64,000 nt of DNA from Opeltia flavorubescens. Its lineage: Eukaryota; Ascomycota; Lecanoromycetes; Teloschistales; Teloschistaceae. The stretch spans positions 1,860,001 to 1,924,000 of the forward strand of contig KE546967.1 of assembly GCA_000442125.1 (NCBI GenBank). The letters are read 5' to 3'. The notes below the pieces were generated by a model, which was given only the letters and a program-made list of their open reading frames with translations, was not told where the DNA came from and did not search any database. Position numbers and translations under genes: made by a program. Of this stretch, positions 19,881-31,200 are shown one piece after another (the stretch's first letter is position 1; every line of letters begins with the position of its first letter).

Positions 19881-22800
19881 CTATCCTACAAATCCCAACT
19901 CCTCCCTCCGATCATCCGTCAACCGCCCCCACTCCAACAGAAGTCTATAGAAATAAATCTCCATATCCTCCTTCCTCATAACCTTTCTCACCCACTCCGC
20001 TCCCTCCCTTGCGATCTTTTCTCCATCCTCCTCTCTTCCCTTCCAAGCCCCTACGTGTACTCCCCCATTTCCCTTCCCCCTACCACCCACCCCCCTCGTC
20101 CCACTAAAATACGCCACCGTACTCCACAACCCATGAAACCTCACATCCACAGGCACAAAATGCCGCCACGCACTCACCCTCCCATCCCACCACTCGCGAA
20201 ACACGCCCGCGACCTTAAACGGCAAACTCCCACTCTGCAAAAAGGGGATGAACCTCCCCGAAAACCCGGCGCCGTCGAGATCGATGAGATATTTGTACTG
20301 CCAGTGGGATTGGAAGTCGGATTTCTCGGCTAGGTGGAACTCGCGAGATTGGGTCGTGCAGTCGGTATCCCAGCAGCGGTCGATTTTCTCGACGAGGTGT
20401 ATGGAGGTTATGTTTAAGCCGAGTGTGGGGAGGATGGAAGGGGGGATGGAGTGAATGCTGAAGGTTTGGAATGGATGGGAATTGGGCTCTGCTGCGTCAG
20501 GGAGGAAAATGGGGAGGTTGTTCGAGGAGGAAGAATGGTTACTGGCAAGATGCACGAGGCGTTGTCGGGCCATGCCTTTCCATTCTCCGAAGCGGGAGAG
20601 ACCTTCTGATGTAGCGCCGCGCCAAAAAAGGATGTTTTGCTTTTCTGCCCACGGAGGGTCGTGGAGAGGGGAGGAGGTGTTGGGGGAGGGAGAGTAGACG
20701 GCTTTGTCAATGTAGTTCCACGGGGAGGGGTAGCGGATGTCGGCGTAGCCGGAGGCTTTGGATTGGGAGAAGATGGGGTAGAGGGCGTGGGAGGGTTTGA
20801 AGGCGGCGGGGGAGAGGTAGAAGCCGTGGAGATGGGCGAGGTCGGGTTGGTGGCAGGGGGAGGCGGAGAGGGACCAGTCGGAGAGGAAGATACCCTTGGA
20901 GTGCGGGGCTGCGCAGGTGGTGCAGAGGGTGCGGGTGTCCCAGAGGTGAGAGCGGCGGGCTGGGGAAGAGGGAGCGCAGGATATGGAGCCGTAGGTGTGG
21001 AAGGAGTTGAGGAAGGATTGGTCGGTGAAAGGGTGAGGATTGTAGTTGGGATTGTCCACGGAAATGTTCCAGCCCAGTGCTCGTTCGTTGCTGAATTCAT
21101 TGATGAATGGCCCTTCTAGGGATTCAGTGTCAGCACTTGCTTTGTGGAATATTTGGAGGTGATCGTAAGATAATGCTATCCTGGGCTCGTCGTTGATATT
21201 GAAGCCAAGGTCCATGTCGGGTATCTTGTCGACGTAATTACTCATCATAGCAATAACGCCATCAAGCATCCACCTATGAGTCGGCTTGACGTCTGGACCA
21301 ATCTCGGCCTTCCCTGAGCGAATGGTAAGCATCGCTACCTCATTCCAATCACCGCAAGCTTCATGCGTGCGTTTCCTGATCTCTCCGGGGCTGAGTACCC
21401 AGAATAGCTGCAGGTCATCCATGAGATTATCATAGTCATCAATGACTATAGATGATCTTTCCACGGCATAGCTGTACCAGGCGTCAAAGCCAGGAGGAGG
21501 AGCACGTCTGTATCGTCGTTGGTACTCTGCCACACATTCGGTGAGTGTTGTGCTGGCTGATGCTTGTTTGAGCCAGGCATCATGTTGCGCAGAAGCAGCA
21601 TCAATCAGAATTTCAATAGGATGTGTGGCAGGTTGAAAGTTCACCGAAAGCCGTAGGAAATTCCAAGACCAGAGCATGAGAAGCGCAAAACAAAACGTAA
21701 TGAAATAGCGGCGGCCCCGCACGCGTGTCCTCATATTTGGTGAATTTGGATTGTCTGTCCGGAAGAAGGCTTGAAGATATGTGAGGGTCGCTACACTTAT
21801 GCCCATCAACTGTTCCACGATACTGTTCGTTTGGTCTGAGTCAATATTGGAAGCGACGTTTGTCCGCTGGAGTAACACTATACTAGCGTAGGCTATTGGA
21901 GTGTAGAGGCACATCATCAGATGGAGTGGACCATGGATCGAAACCTAGATTCGTCAGACCCCGTACGTTGCCAGCACATTGAGACGAACCAGTTTTAAGC
22001 CGCAAAGGAGCACGATTGATGATGACAGGGACCACAACGTCAGGCTTCCTACAAAATTGCGATCGATAGAGATTACACTGGCCCACTGGGCAGGGTACAA
22101 GACGAGCCCAATGATTTTGAGCAAGGTGAGTATGATACTCGAAGCCTAGTAGATGAAAGTCTGTCAGTAGTGCCGAGATGATAGATGGATTGCAAAGATT
22201 TACCACGAGGACAAAACTAAAGAATACTGATGGAGCCATGCTAGTGGCGCCTTGAAGCCTTTCATCGGCCTTGAAAACTTGTGCTAGGATCACCAGGATA
22301 CAGGCTTCGATGAGTAGACCAAAAAATTGCAGCAGTGGGAAACTATATTCCCCTGAGGTGGTGATAGGACAGATATATGTTGAACGAGGAAATGATACCA
22401 AAGAAACTATCGATATGTATACGCCACTGAAGAATGCGGTCGGTAGAAGATATCGCATCTCCCCATAGAAGATGCTTGACAGCCATGATTTAAGAACGTG
22501 ATCGTTGGAAGTAGAAGTGTACTCAGTTTTTCGACGCTCCTTGAACCAGTAATTGTGTGCGGCCAACAGTAGCGGAAGCAAGCCCTGTGTAACAGTTAGA
22601 CCATTGGGGCCAAGATAGCGACTCATACTCACCTCGATGCTAGCATGCGTACACTGCCTATCATTCAATAGAGAACGTACGATCAAGACTCGAGAGCATA
22701 TGGCTAGTACTAGAGAGAGGAAAAGCCGGGGCTGAGTGGTTCCAGATGTCGAGTTATGAGCACCAATCTTTCTAGAAGAATGCAATTCTTGTTCTAGGAT

Positions 22801-22996
22801 TTCAGAACTTCCCTTGATATGTCGGTGGGGGATTATTAGAGAGGGAATAACAATACGAAATACTAAAAGACATAGGCTAGAGCAGAATAGGAGTCCAATG
22901 GCCGATTCTAATGGACGTTCTGTAGGCACTCAGTCGATGTAAAAGGAGAACAGGATAATCAATAGGTCTACCAACCAAAGACTGGTGATTGCTCAT
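19881..22996 (-). CDS. GT90 (Cap10-like) glycosyltransferase with multi-pass membrane N-terminus
   Basis: Five exons are inferred: 22996-22972, 22919-22633, 22584-22204, 22145-21990 and 21944-19881, giving 970 residues. The first 320 residues are a run of membrane helices (IGLLFCSSLCLLVFRIVIPS; LLQFFGLLIEACILVILAQV; ASSIILTLLKIIGLVLYPAQ). A lumenal GT90 domain follows, with PPPGFDAWYSYA, ILFWRGATSEGLSRFGEWKG about residue 730, YKYLIDLDGAGFSGRFIPFL and LPFKVAGVFREWWDGR. GT90 enzymes include fungal capsule xylosyltransferase Cap1/Cap10 relatives; the sugar donor is not known here. Intron 2 (48 bp) is in frame; intron 3 shifts the frame onto a hydrophobic reading, which supports it; intron 4 uses a GTTCGT donor. 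The tail is Gly-rich. Confidence 0.88.
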
Positions 22997-23648
22997 AGGT
23001 CAGAGACAGAAAGAAAACTGAGACAACGAGGATTCTATGCCAAACTTAGCCCCATAACATCTTGAACATAATCCATTGATGAACTCACGCGGACGCCCAG
23101 TCCATGACTATCCAAGCAGCTGAGATGTGATCGCGGCAGCGGGCCGCCGCCGCACTTCTTACTCGGATTATTGTCAAGTCATGTGAAGAGAAGAGGAATT
23201 CAACTACCGGAATATGTGCTCAACTTTCAAACATAAAACAGGGAATCGAAGCTAAAAAACGGCTGATCGACACTCGCCACGCGACTTCCCGCACTGCAAA
23301 AAGCTTGGCATCTGTGGCTTTTTATTCGATGATAATATTCGCTATTTTATCCAAATCCATTTACTTCTTAGGCGAGCTTTGCAAATACCCTGTAACCGGA
23401 CTCGGCCATAATTTTCGCTCAACTTTTGTAGCGTGTATCAAAATTCAAAACGAATTTCCCACTTATCGACCCATTAAAGATGCGTTACAGGACAATTTCT
23501 TTTATTAATTCTCGAAAGACTATTTAGATGTTTTGAATGTTTGTTTGCATCCCTAATATCAGAATCTCTTGAATTGAATTTTTGATGCTACTGTGTATCG
23601 CCGTTGTGCCCGAAAACTATTACGACGTACTGCTTGGTATCTTGAACA
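22997..23648. promoter_or_regulatory. Divergent region GT90 / KRE33
   Basis: About 650 bp between two divergent starts. It contains A/T-rich segments near 23320 and 23500 but no gene. The ORF of 67 codons at 23305 shows no motif. Confidence 0.4.
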
Positions 23649-26600
23649 ATGCCTAAGAAGGCAGTGGACTCGCGCATACCGGCGCTCATCCGGAATGGGA
23701 TCCAAGAGAAAAAAAGAAGCTTCATCATAATTGTGGGAGATCATGCCAAGGACACCATTGCTCATCTACACTACATCAGGTCCAATGTGGACATGAAGCA
23801 AAACAAGTCAGTTTTGTGGGCCTACAAGAAGGACCTACTCGGATTCACTAGCCATCGAAGGAAGCGAGAAACCAAAATCAGAAAGGAGATCAAGCGTGGT
23901 ATTCGGGAGGCTAATACAGAGGACCCTTTTGAGCTTTTCCTGACCCTGAATAGCATTCGATATGTCTACTACAAGGATACCGAAAAGATCTTGGGCAATA
24001 CCTTCGGCATGTGCATTCTTCAAGATTTTGAGGCACTCACACCCAACCTGCTGGCGAGGACTGTTGAGACAGTCGAAGGCGGAGGATTGGTTCTTCTGCT
24101 CTTGAAAGGGATGAAGAGTTTAAAGCAGCTGTATACCTTATCTATGGATGTGCATTCGAGATACCGTACGGAAGCGCATGATGATGTGGTTGCCCGTTTT
24201 AACGAACGCTTTGTTTTGTCCCTTGGGAGCTGTGACGCGTGTCTTTTTGTCGACGACGAATTGAATGTCTTACCGATTTCAGGCGGCAAGAATGTCAAAC
24301 CACTCCCTCCACCAGATCCAGACGATGGTGGGAAAACAGAAGCAAAGAAAGAGCTAGATGCAATTAAGGAAAGTCTTGTAGACTCGCAACCTGTGGGCTC
24401 TCTTGTTCAAGTAGCCAAGACAGTGGATCAGGCAAAAGCGCTCCTGACCTTCGTGGACGCAATTGCCGAGAAGACTTTAAGGAGTACAGTCGCGTTGACC
24501 GCCGCACGAGGGCGAGGCAAATCAGCAGCTCTGGGAGTTGCCATCGCCGCTGCTGTAGCTCATGGGTATAGCAATATCTTCATTACTTCACCTAGTCCTG
24601 AAAATCTCAAAACCTTGTTCGAATTTCTTTTCAAAGGCTTCGATGCGTTGAATTATCAAGACCACTTCGACTACAGTATCATCCAATCTACTAATCCTGA
24701 TTTCAACAAGGCTATCGTACGTGTCAATATTCACCGTCAGCATAGACAAACCATACAATATATCAGACCGCAAGATGCCTATACACTCGGCCAAGCAGAG
24801 CTCCTGGTTATCGACGAGGCGGCTGCAATTCCTTTGCCGCTGGTCAAAAAGCTCATGGGACCATATCTCGTCTTTATGGCCTCCACTATCAATGGCTATG
24901 AAGGCACCGGGCGATCACTTTCACTAAAGCTAATACAGCAACTTCGAGACCAGTCGCGAGTACCAGCAAAGACCAGCGACAGGAAAGATACCAATGGTGC
25001 AACGAATGGTGAAGTCTCTTACACTGGAGGTCGCACGCTTCGAGAGATCACGCTTTCAGAGCCGATACGCTACAACCAGGGCGACTCTGTCGAGAAATGG
25101 CTGAATAAAGTCCTATGCCTCGACGCCACTCTTCCTACTTCGAAAATGACAGCCCTCGGGTGTCCACACCCTTCAAAATGCGAATTGCTGCACGTGAATC
25201 GCGATACGCTCTTTTCCTTCCATCCTGTCTCGGAAAAGTTCCTCCAGCAGATGATTGCTCTATACGTAGCGAGCCACTACAAGAACTCTCCAAATGATTT
25301 ACAGCTCATGAGTGATGCTCCAGCACATCAATTATACGTCCTCGTCCCCCCCATCGATGATGACAGCTCACGGTTACCGGAACCTCTCTGTGTCCTGCAA
25401 GTCGCACTAGAGGGCCAAATCAGCAAGCAGAGCGTTCTCAGCAGTCTCAGCCGCGGTCAAAGAGCAGGGGGAGATTTGATCCCATGGCTAGTAAGCCAGC
25501 AATTCCAAGATGAAGAATTCGCTGGCCTCTCCGGCGCACGTATCGTCCGTATTGCAACGAATCCGGAATACATCAACATGGGCTACGGCAGCCAAGCTCT
25601 CCGCCTCCTCATCGATTTCTACGAGGGGAAATTCGCTAGTTTGGCGGAAACCGACGCCGTCGAAGGGAACAACGAGATTGTCCGTGTCACAGACAAAGAA
25701 CTCGAATCCTCAACCCTCCTTTCCGATAATGTTCAAGTCCGTGATATACACGACATGCCACCCTTATTCTCAAAACTCTCCGAGCGGAGACCGCAGCCGC
25801 TGGATTATCTAGGTGTGAGCTTTGGTCTTACAGCTCCGCTGCATAAGTTTTGGAAACGAGCGAGTTTCGCACCTGTCTACTTAAGACAAACGCCTAATGA
25901 ACTCACGGGAGAACATTCGTGCGTTATGCTTAGGACGCTGGATGCAGCGAAAATGAATGATAGTGAGAGGGATATAGCCTGGTTGGGGGCTTTTGCACGG
26001 GATTTCCATAAACGTTTCCTTTCTCTTCTTTCGTACCAGTTCCGTATTTTCCCCTCGGTGTTGGCGCTTAGTATTAATGAATCCGCCAATATCGGCGCGC
26101 TACTTGATACCTTTACACCATCACGCCTGCTCACGAAACAGGAACTCGACGAATTATTTTCTCCGTTCGATCTTAAGCGATTGGATAGCTATGCGAATAA
26201 TATGCTCGATTACCACGTCATCATCGATATGGTGCCGCAGATCGCGACTCTGTATTTCCAAGGGAGGTTGAAGGGAAAAGTGGAGTTGACGGGCGTGCAG
26301 CAGGCGATTCTCATGGCTGTGGGTTTGCAGAGAAAGGGGTTGGAGGAGTTGGAGAAGGAGTTGGGGGTGGGGAGTAGTCAGCTTTTGGCTATGTTTGTGA
26401 AGATTGTGAGGAAAGTGGCGGGGTGTTTTCGGGGGTTGGTCGCGGGGACGATGGTGGTGCAGGAGATGCCGAGTTCGACTGCGGCGGCGGCTGGGAAGGG
26501 AGATGACGGCGAGGTGGGAGATGATGTGGATGTCGATGGCGGGATGGAGGTTAAGAAGCTCGCTAAGCTGAAGGATTTGGACGAAGAGTTGAGGGAGGGG

Positions 26601-26983
26601 GGGGAGGAAGTTGATAGGGAGTTGAAGGAGAGGCAGAGGGCGTTGATTGATGCTTTGCCGTTGGACAGGTGCGTATATTCATTCCCTCTTTTCCGCAAAC
26701 TATGAATTTTACTGTCGTCGGTGAACTTTTAGCTAAGGATTGTTGCGTGGAGCACAGATATGAGATTGAAAGCGGAGGGCCCGGGTGGGAGGATGCTGAG
26801 AAGCAGGTCCAGCGGGCTGTGAAATCGAAAAGTGGGAAAGAGGATGTGACGGTTAGTGTGAGGGCTTCGAAGCCTGCGGGTTCTGGGAAGAGGAAGGGGG
26901 AGAGTGCGGAGCAGATTTATAGAGAGGAGATTGGGGATAAGGAGGCGAAGAGGTTGAAGAAGGGGATGAGAAAGAATAAGTAG
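23649..26983 (+). CDS. KRE33: RNA cytidine acetyltransferase (NAT10/Kre33)
   Basis: Exons 23649-26668 and 26758-26983 encode 1081 residues, the usual family length. The enzyme makes N4-acetylcytidine in 18S rRNA and tRNAs and is needed for 40S biogenesis in the nucleolus. Visible parts: N-terminal DUF1726 (RIPALIRNGIQEKKRSFIII, FTSHRRKRE); helicase-like domain with P-loop ARGRGKSAALG near residue 286 and DEAAAIPLPLV near 388; GNAT acetyltransferase with RIATNPEYINMGYGSQAL near 640; tRNA-binding C-terminal part (EHSCVMLRTLD, FPSVLALSI); Lys-rich tail ending KGMRKNK. The intron joins PLDR to YEIESGG in phase 2. Coding strand is C-rich around 25330-25560 and strongly G-rich from about 26250. Convergent with the GPALPP gene, only 88 bp apart. 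Confidence 0.97.
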
Positions 26984-27071
26984 ATGACTTTATATCCATA
27001 GAAGGGTTGAATGGAGATGACTCTTGTNCTGCGAAGATTGTTGAGGTTCGCTCGTAGCCGGGTATATATGA

Positions 27072-28025
27072 TCATAGATATTTCCCGCCCGCAAACCTGG
27101 ATCCAAAATCCGCTGCTTTGGTCATCATTTCCTTCCTCTTTGCATGTCCAATCTTCATTCCCCCTCCCATATCCTTCTCCTTATCAAAAGTCCGCTTACT
27201 AGGATCATCTTCTTTCTCTTTTGGTACTTGTTTCTTGTGTTCTTCGTAAAGCGAGGAACCTCGATTCTTCTCCTAGAGATACCAATCGTTTTAGCAACAA
27301 AGTCCGCCCATCGAATAAAGGATACCTTCAAAATACGTGACACTAACATTATACTCCCTTATCCTCCTCTCCGTTGCCTTTCTCTCCTGCTCGCTCTCCC
27401 CATCTCTTCTCTTACCCACTTCGTCACTAGCATCGACCAACTGCGCCGGTTTTTTCACCCCCATCATCTCATCCTCTAATCTCTGTCGTTTTTGTTCCGG
27501 CGTCTCAGTCCATATGGTGTCGATACTGCCTCCTCCCCCCCCTGCACCTTTTGACGAGGGTGGAGCTTTGGCGCCTTTCCCAGTGTTGAATTTGCGATTG
27601 CGGAGCTTTGTGGGGTCGATGCGGGCGGACCAATCGTCTTGGGAAGGGGGGACGAGCATCCATTCTTCACGTTGGGGTTTTGAAGGAACCGAGGTTGTGG
27701 TGGAAAGTTCGGGAATATCCTTTTGATATTGTGCAGTAGCGGACCAGTCAGATGGAGGGAGGGTAGGCCCGAAACCGTCGTCGGAGTCGCTGTCACTGGG
27801 GGCGGGGTTTGGGGGAGGGGAGGCAGGCTTTTCGGAGAGAGGAGCTGGTGGCGAGGCTGGACCTATGGTTCGGCGTCGTTTGCTGTCGTCTGCGTTGCTG
27901 GAAGAGGAAGGGGAGGAGCTGCGAGATTTGGGTTGTGGTTTAGAGTGTTGGGTCTCTTCCGTTTCTTGCTGGCGCTTTCTTTTGGCAAGGAGATGGGGAG
28001 GAAGTTCTGGTCCTACAGTAGCCAT
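27072..28025 (-). CDS. GPALPP-motif / DUF3752 protein
   Basis: Exons 28025-27348 and 27272-27072 give 292 residues. The N-terminus starts MATVGPELPPHLLAKRKRQQ, and two GP-x-LPP-type repeats follow (IGPASPPAP, FGPTLPPSDW), then EEWMLVPPSQDDWSARIDPT and the DUF3752 core. The 75 bp intron (GTTAGT donor) joins RIREYN to EKNRGSSLYEEHKKQVPKEK, and the end reads FDKEKDMGGGMKIGHAKRKE, then GSRFAGGKYL, all typical of the family. Function is poorly known; human GPALPP1 is nuclear. The first ATG used is the one at 28025, as upstream codons in the frame are not ATG. One undetermined base at 27028 lies just outside. Confidence 0.9.
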
Positions 28026-28280
28026 GATCAAGAGATTCAAGCTGTGCAGAGGGAGAGAGGCTGTGGAGCGTCTTGTGTTTCTGGCTTGGTATTAAAGTAA
28101 ATGGTAAAAGCTTATGACATTGGATAATGTCGACCATGCAGGCGGACGCCATACTAGTGCGGACGCTAAAGATGACCCCTGCGATGATCTCGAATACTGC
28201 TTTTGGTGGACGCGATCCACTTCACAATTTGATAGGGATTCGGGATCGTATGATGTCTCGATAACTACAGGAAGGTAATA
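28026..28280. promoter_or_regulatory. Divergent promoter GPALPP / CFT1
   Basis: A 255 bp gap between divergent start codons must contain both promoters. No obvious TATA box is visible. Confidence 0.5.
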
Positions 28281-31200
28281 ATGCAGTGCTACACAGAACT
28301 CACACCTCCAACTGCCGTATCTCATTCACTCTCCCTCCCTTTCCTCTCAGCTTCGGCAAATAACCTGATCGTCGCCAAAACCTCGCTCCTGCAAGTCTTT
28401 TCTTTGAAATCTGTTCTTGCAGACTCCTATGCCGCGTCTGAAACTTCTGCAGAGCTTCGTAGAGGTAGCATAACTCATCCTGGATCTTCGGCTGCACTCA
28501 CTGGCACTTTTCCGCGTGGCGAAAGAGCACCTACCACAAAACTCGTCCTGGTAGCCCAATATGAGCTCTCCGGCATCGTCACGTCGCTTGCTCGCGTCAA
28601 GATACTCAAGTCAAAATCGGGAGGCGAGGCGCTGCTTGTATCACTCCGGAATGCAAAAGTCAGCTTGGTTGAATGGGATCCGGAGCGCTACAGCATTTCT
28701 ACCATCTCCATCCACTTGTATGAGCGGGAAGAAGTACAAGGAAGCCCATGGGAGCCAGATACAGAGAATAGCAGCAGCTATCTAAGTGTGGACCCACGTA
28801 GTAGATGCGCTGCATTGAAGTTCAGTACACGTCAGTTGGCAATATTACCCTTCCACCAGCAGGGTGACGATCTTGTCATGGATGACTATGATCCCGACAT
28901 TGACGGCGAAAGGCCCGAACGACGCGGGTCTCAATCAAAAAGCACGGAAGAGAACAGACCTGAGAATGAGACGCCTTACGGTGCGTCCTTTGTCGTGTCG
29001 ATGCTGGCCTTAGATCCGACTCTTTTACATCCCATTCATTTAGCGTTCTTACACCAATATCGTGAGCCTACCTTTGGAGTTCTGTCTTCACAGATTACGG
29101 GTTCAGTGTCCTTGCTGCAGGAGAGACGCGACACTCTCACCTACACCGTCATTACCCTGGATCTCGAACAGCGAGCGTCGACCGCTCTTCTCTCAGTCAA
29201 TAATTTACCATATGATATGTTGCGAGTCGTACCGCTTCGGCTTCCTATCGGCGGTTCTCTATTGATTGGAGGCAACCAGCTCATACATGTTGACCAAGCC
29301 GGTAAGACCAACGGAGCAGCTGTCAACGAATTCGCCAAGACCAGCACTTCCTTTCCGTTAGCCGATCAGTCCGATCTGAATTTCAGACTGGAGGGCTGTT
29401 TGATCGAACAATTGGGGCATGAAAGCAGCGAATTGCTGTTAATACTAAGCACTGGGGAATTTGCCATTGTTGGATTTAAAATCGACGGGAGATCTGTCTC
29501 TGGACTTACGGTTCGCCGAGTTCCTGAACAAAATGGAGGCTCCCTATTGCTGGCAAGCCCCTCGAGTACCTCCTTGGTTGGTCGTGGTCGTATGTTCGTC
29601 GGTAGCGAAGAAACCGATTCAATAATATTGGCCTGGTCGCGGAGGTTCGAAAAGCTGAAACGACAGCGGTCCAGTATCGACGTAGATGCGGATGAAGATT
29701 TGGATATGTCTGACATGGAGGAAGACATCGATGATGACGATGATCTCTACTCCAGTGCAAAAGTGGAAGATAAAACAAAGGAGCTTGCTGTCACTTCAGA
29801 GGCTCCGGATGAGCTCGATGACTACCGATTCAGAGTCCATGATCGTTTGGAAAACTTCGGCCCAATACGAGATGTTGCGCTGGGGAAGCCCCTGAAAAGT
29901 AAAATTGAAGATATCGGTCTTGAGTTACTGACAACTAGTGGCCGGGGTCGTGGTGGTGGGCTTACCACTTTCCATCGATACTTAGATCTTCGTATACTGG
30001 AGAGTCATCTTGTGCCCAACGTGACAAGATTCTGGACAGTGTCTGCTAAGAGAACCTCTGAGGACCTTGACAGCGCCCACCAGAAAGCAGACATCCACGA
30101 CTATGTTATTGCATCTACGGAAATTGACAAAGTGCTACAATCAGCAGCATACTCACTGACGTCGTCCGGCTTGGAGGAGATAAAAGGTACGGACTTTGAC
30201 CCCGAAGCAGGTATCTCAGTCGATGTCGGAACCTTGTGTAATGGTTCACGTATCGTTCAAGTCTTGCCTAGCGAGCTGCGAACATTTGATGCAGGTGAGT
30301 TCAATCGATCTCTCCTTGCTCTTACCTCTAGCGACGCATTCTGCCTTATGTTTTGTCATGCTTGTGATCAAATGCAATCGGCGGGACTTCATTCTGAGCT
30401 AGAACCCACGAGTTCTTTGCAACATATTGCTGTGGGCGTAAACCGAGTGCACATCTATGAACTACTTTCTCTACGATATGTATATCACCATCAGAGCTCA
30501 ATAATAATAATGAAATTTCGTCACCCCATGTGCTGCCTATGAAATCTTGTGCTTCGCCCGACATGCATTCCTCGAGACCATTTCACATTCGCTACTAACT
30601 GAATCGTAGATTTCGGTTTAGCACAAATCTATCCCGTATCAGATGAGGGAACTGAATCGGACCCAAAGATTATAAGTGCAAGCTTCACGGATCCCTGTGT
30701 CTTACTCGTCCTGGATGATGGGAAGACTCTAGTGCTCAGAGCCGATGAAAGTGGCGATCTTGATGAAGTTGAACAAGGTGATAGTCTTAAGACGAAAGAC
30801 ATCAAATCCGGATGTCTGTATGAAGACACCAACGACATTTTTCGATTGGAATCAGATGAAGACAATGAGGAAGTTTGGGGCGATATCTTGATGTTTCTCT
30901 TAACCGTGGAAGGAGGTTTGCTGGTATGTCATGGTTCTTCTATTGAAAGGGCGACCAGGAGTATGGAAATCAAACAGAACTGACAACAGCGTCCTAGATC
31001 TTTCGCCTTTCGAGTCTGACAAACTGGGTCTACAAGGCAGACGGCTTAAGCCTTCTGCCACCCTTCTTGACAACCGATTTCTCTGTCCGCAGGTCGCAGG
31101 CAAAGGAGAACCTGACAGACATCCTTATTACCGAACTTGGGGATGCTTCTCATAAGGCGCCGTACATGATTGTTAGATTCGCCTAGTCTCTGGTATGCTG

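Noticed and set aside
20637-21119. 160-codon plus-strand ORF rich in Gly and Val
   Set aside because: It is antisense to the GT90 exon in a region where the minus strand is C-rich; the composition is a shadow of that skew.
21883-22203. Minus-strand continuation of the GT90 exon 3 frame to a stop
   Set aside because: The unspliced frame loses hydrophobic helices; splicing at 22203/22146 restores a membrane reading that continues into the transferase exon.
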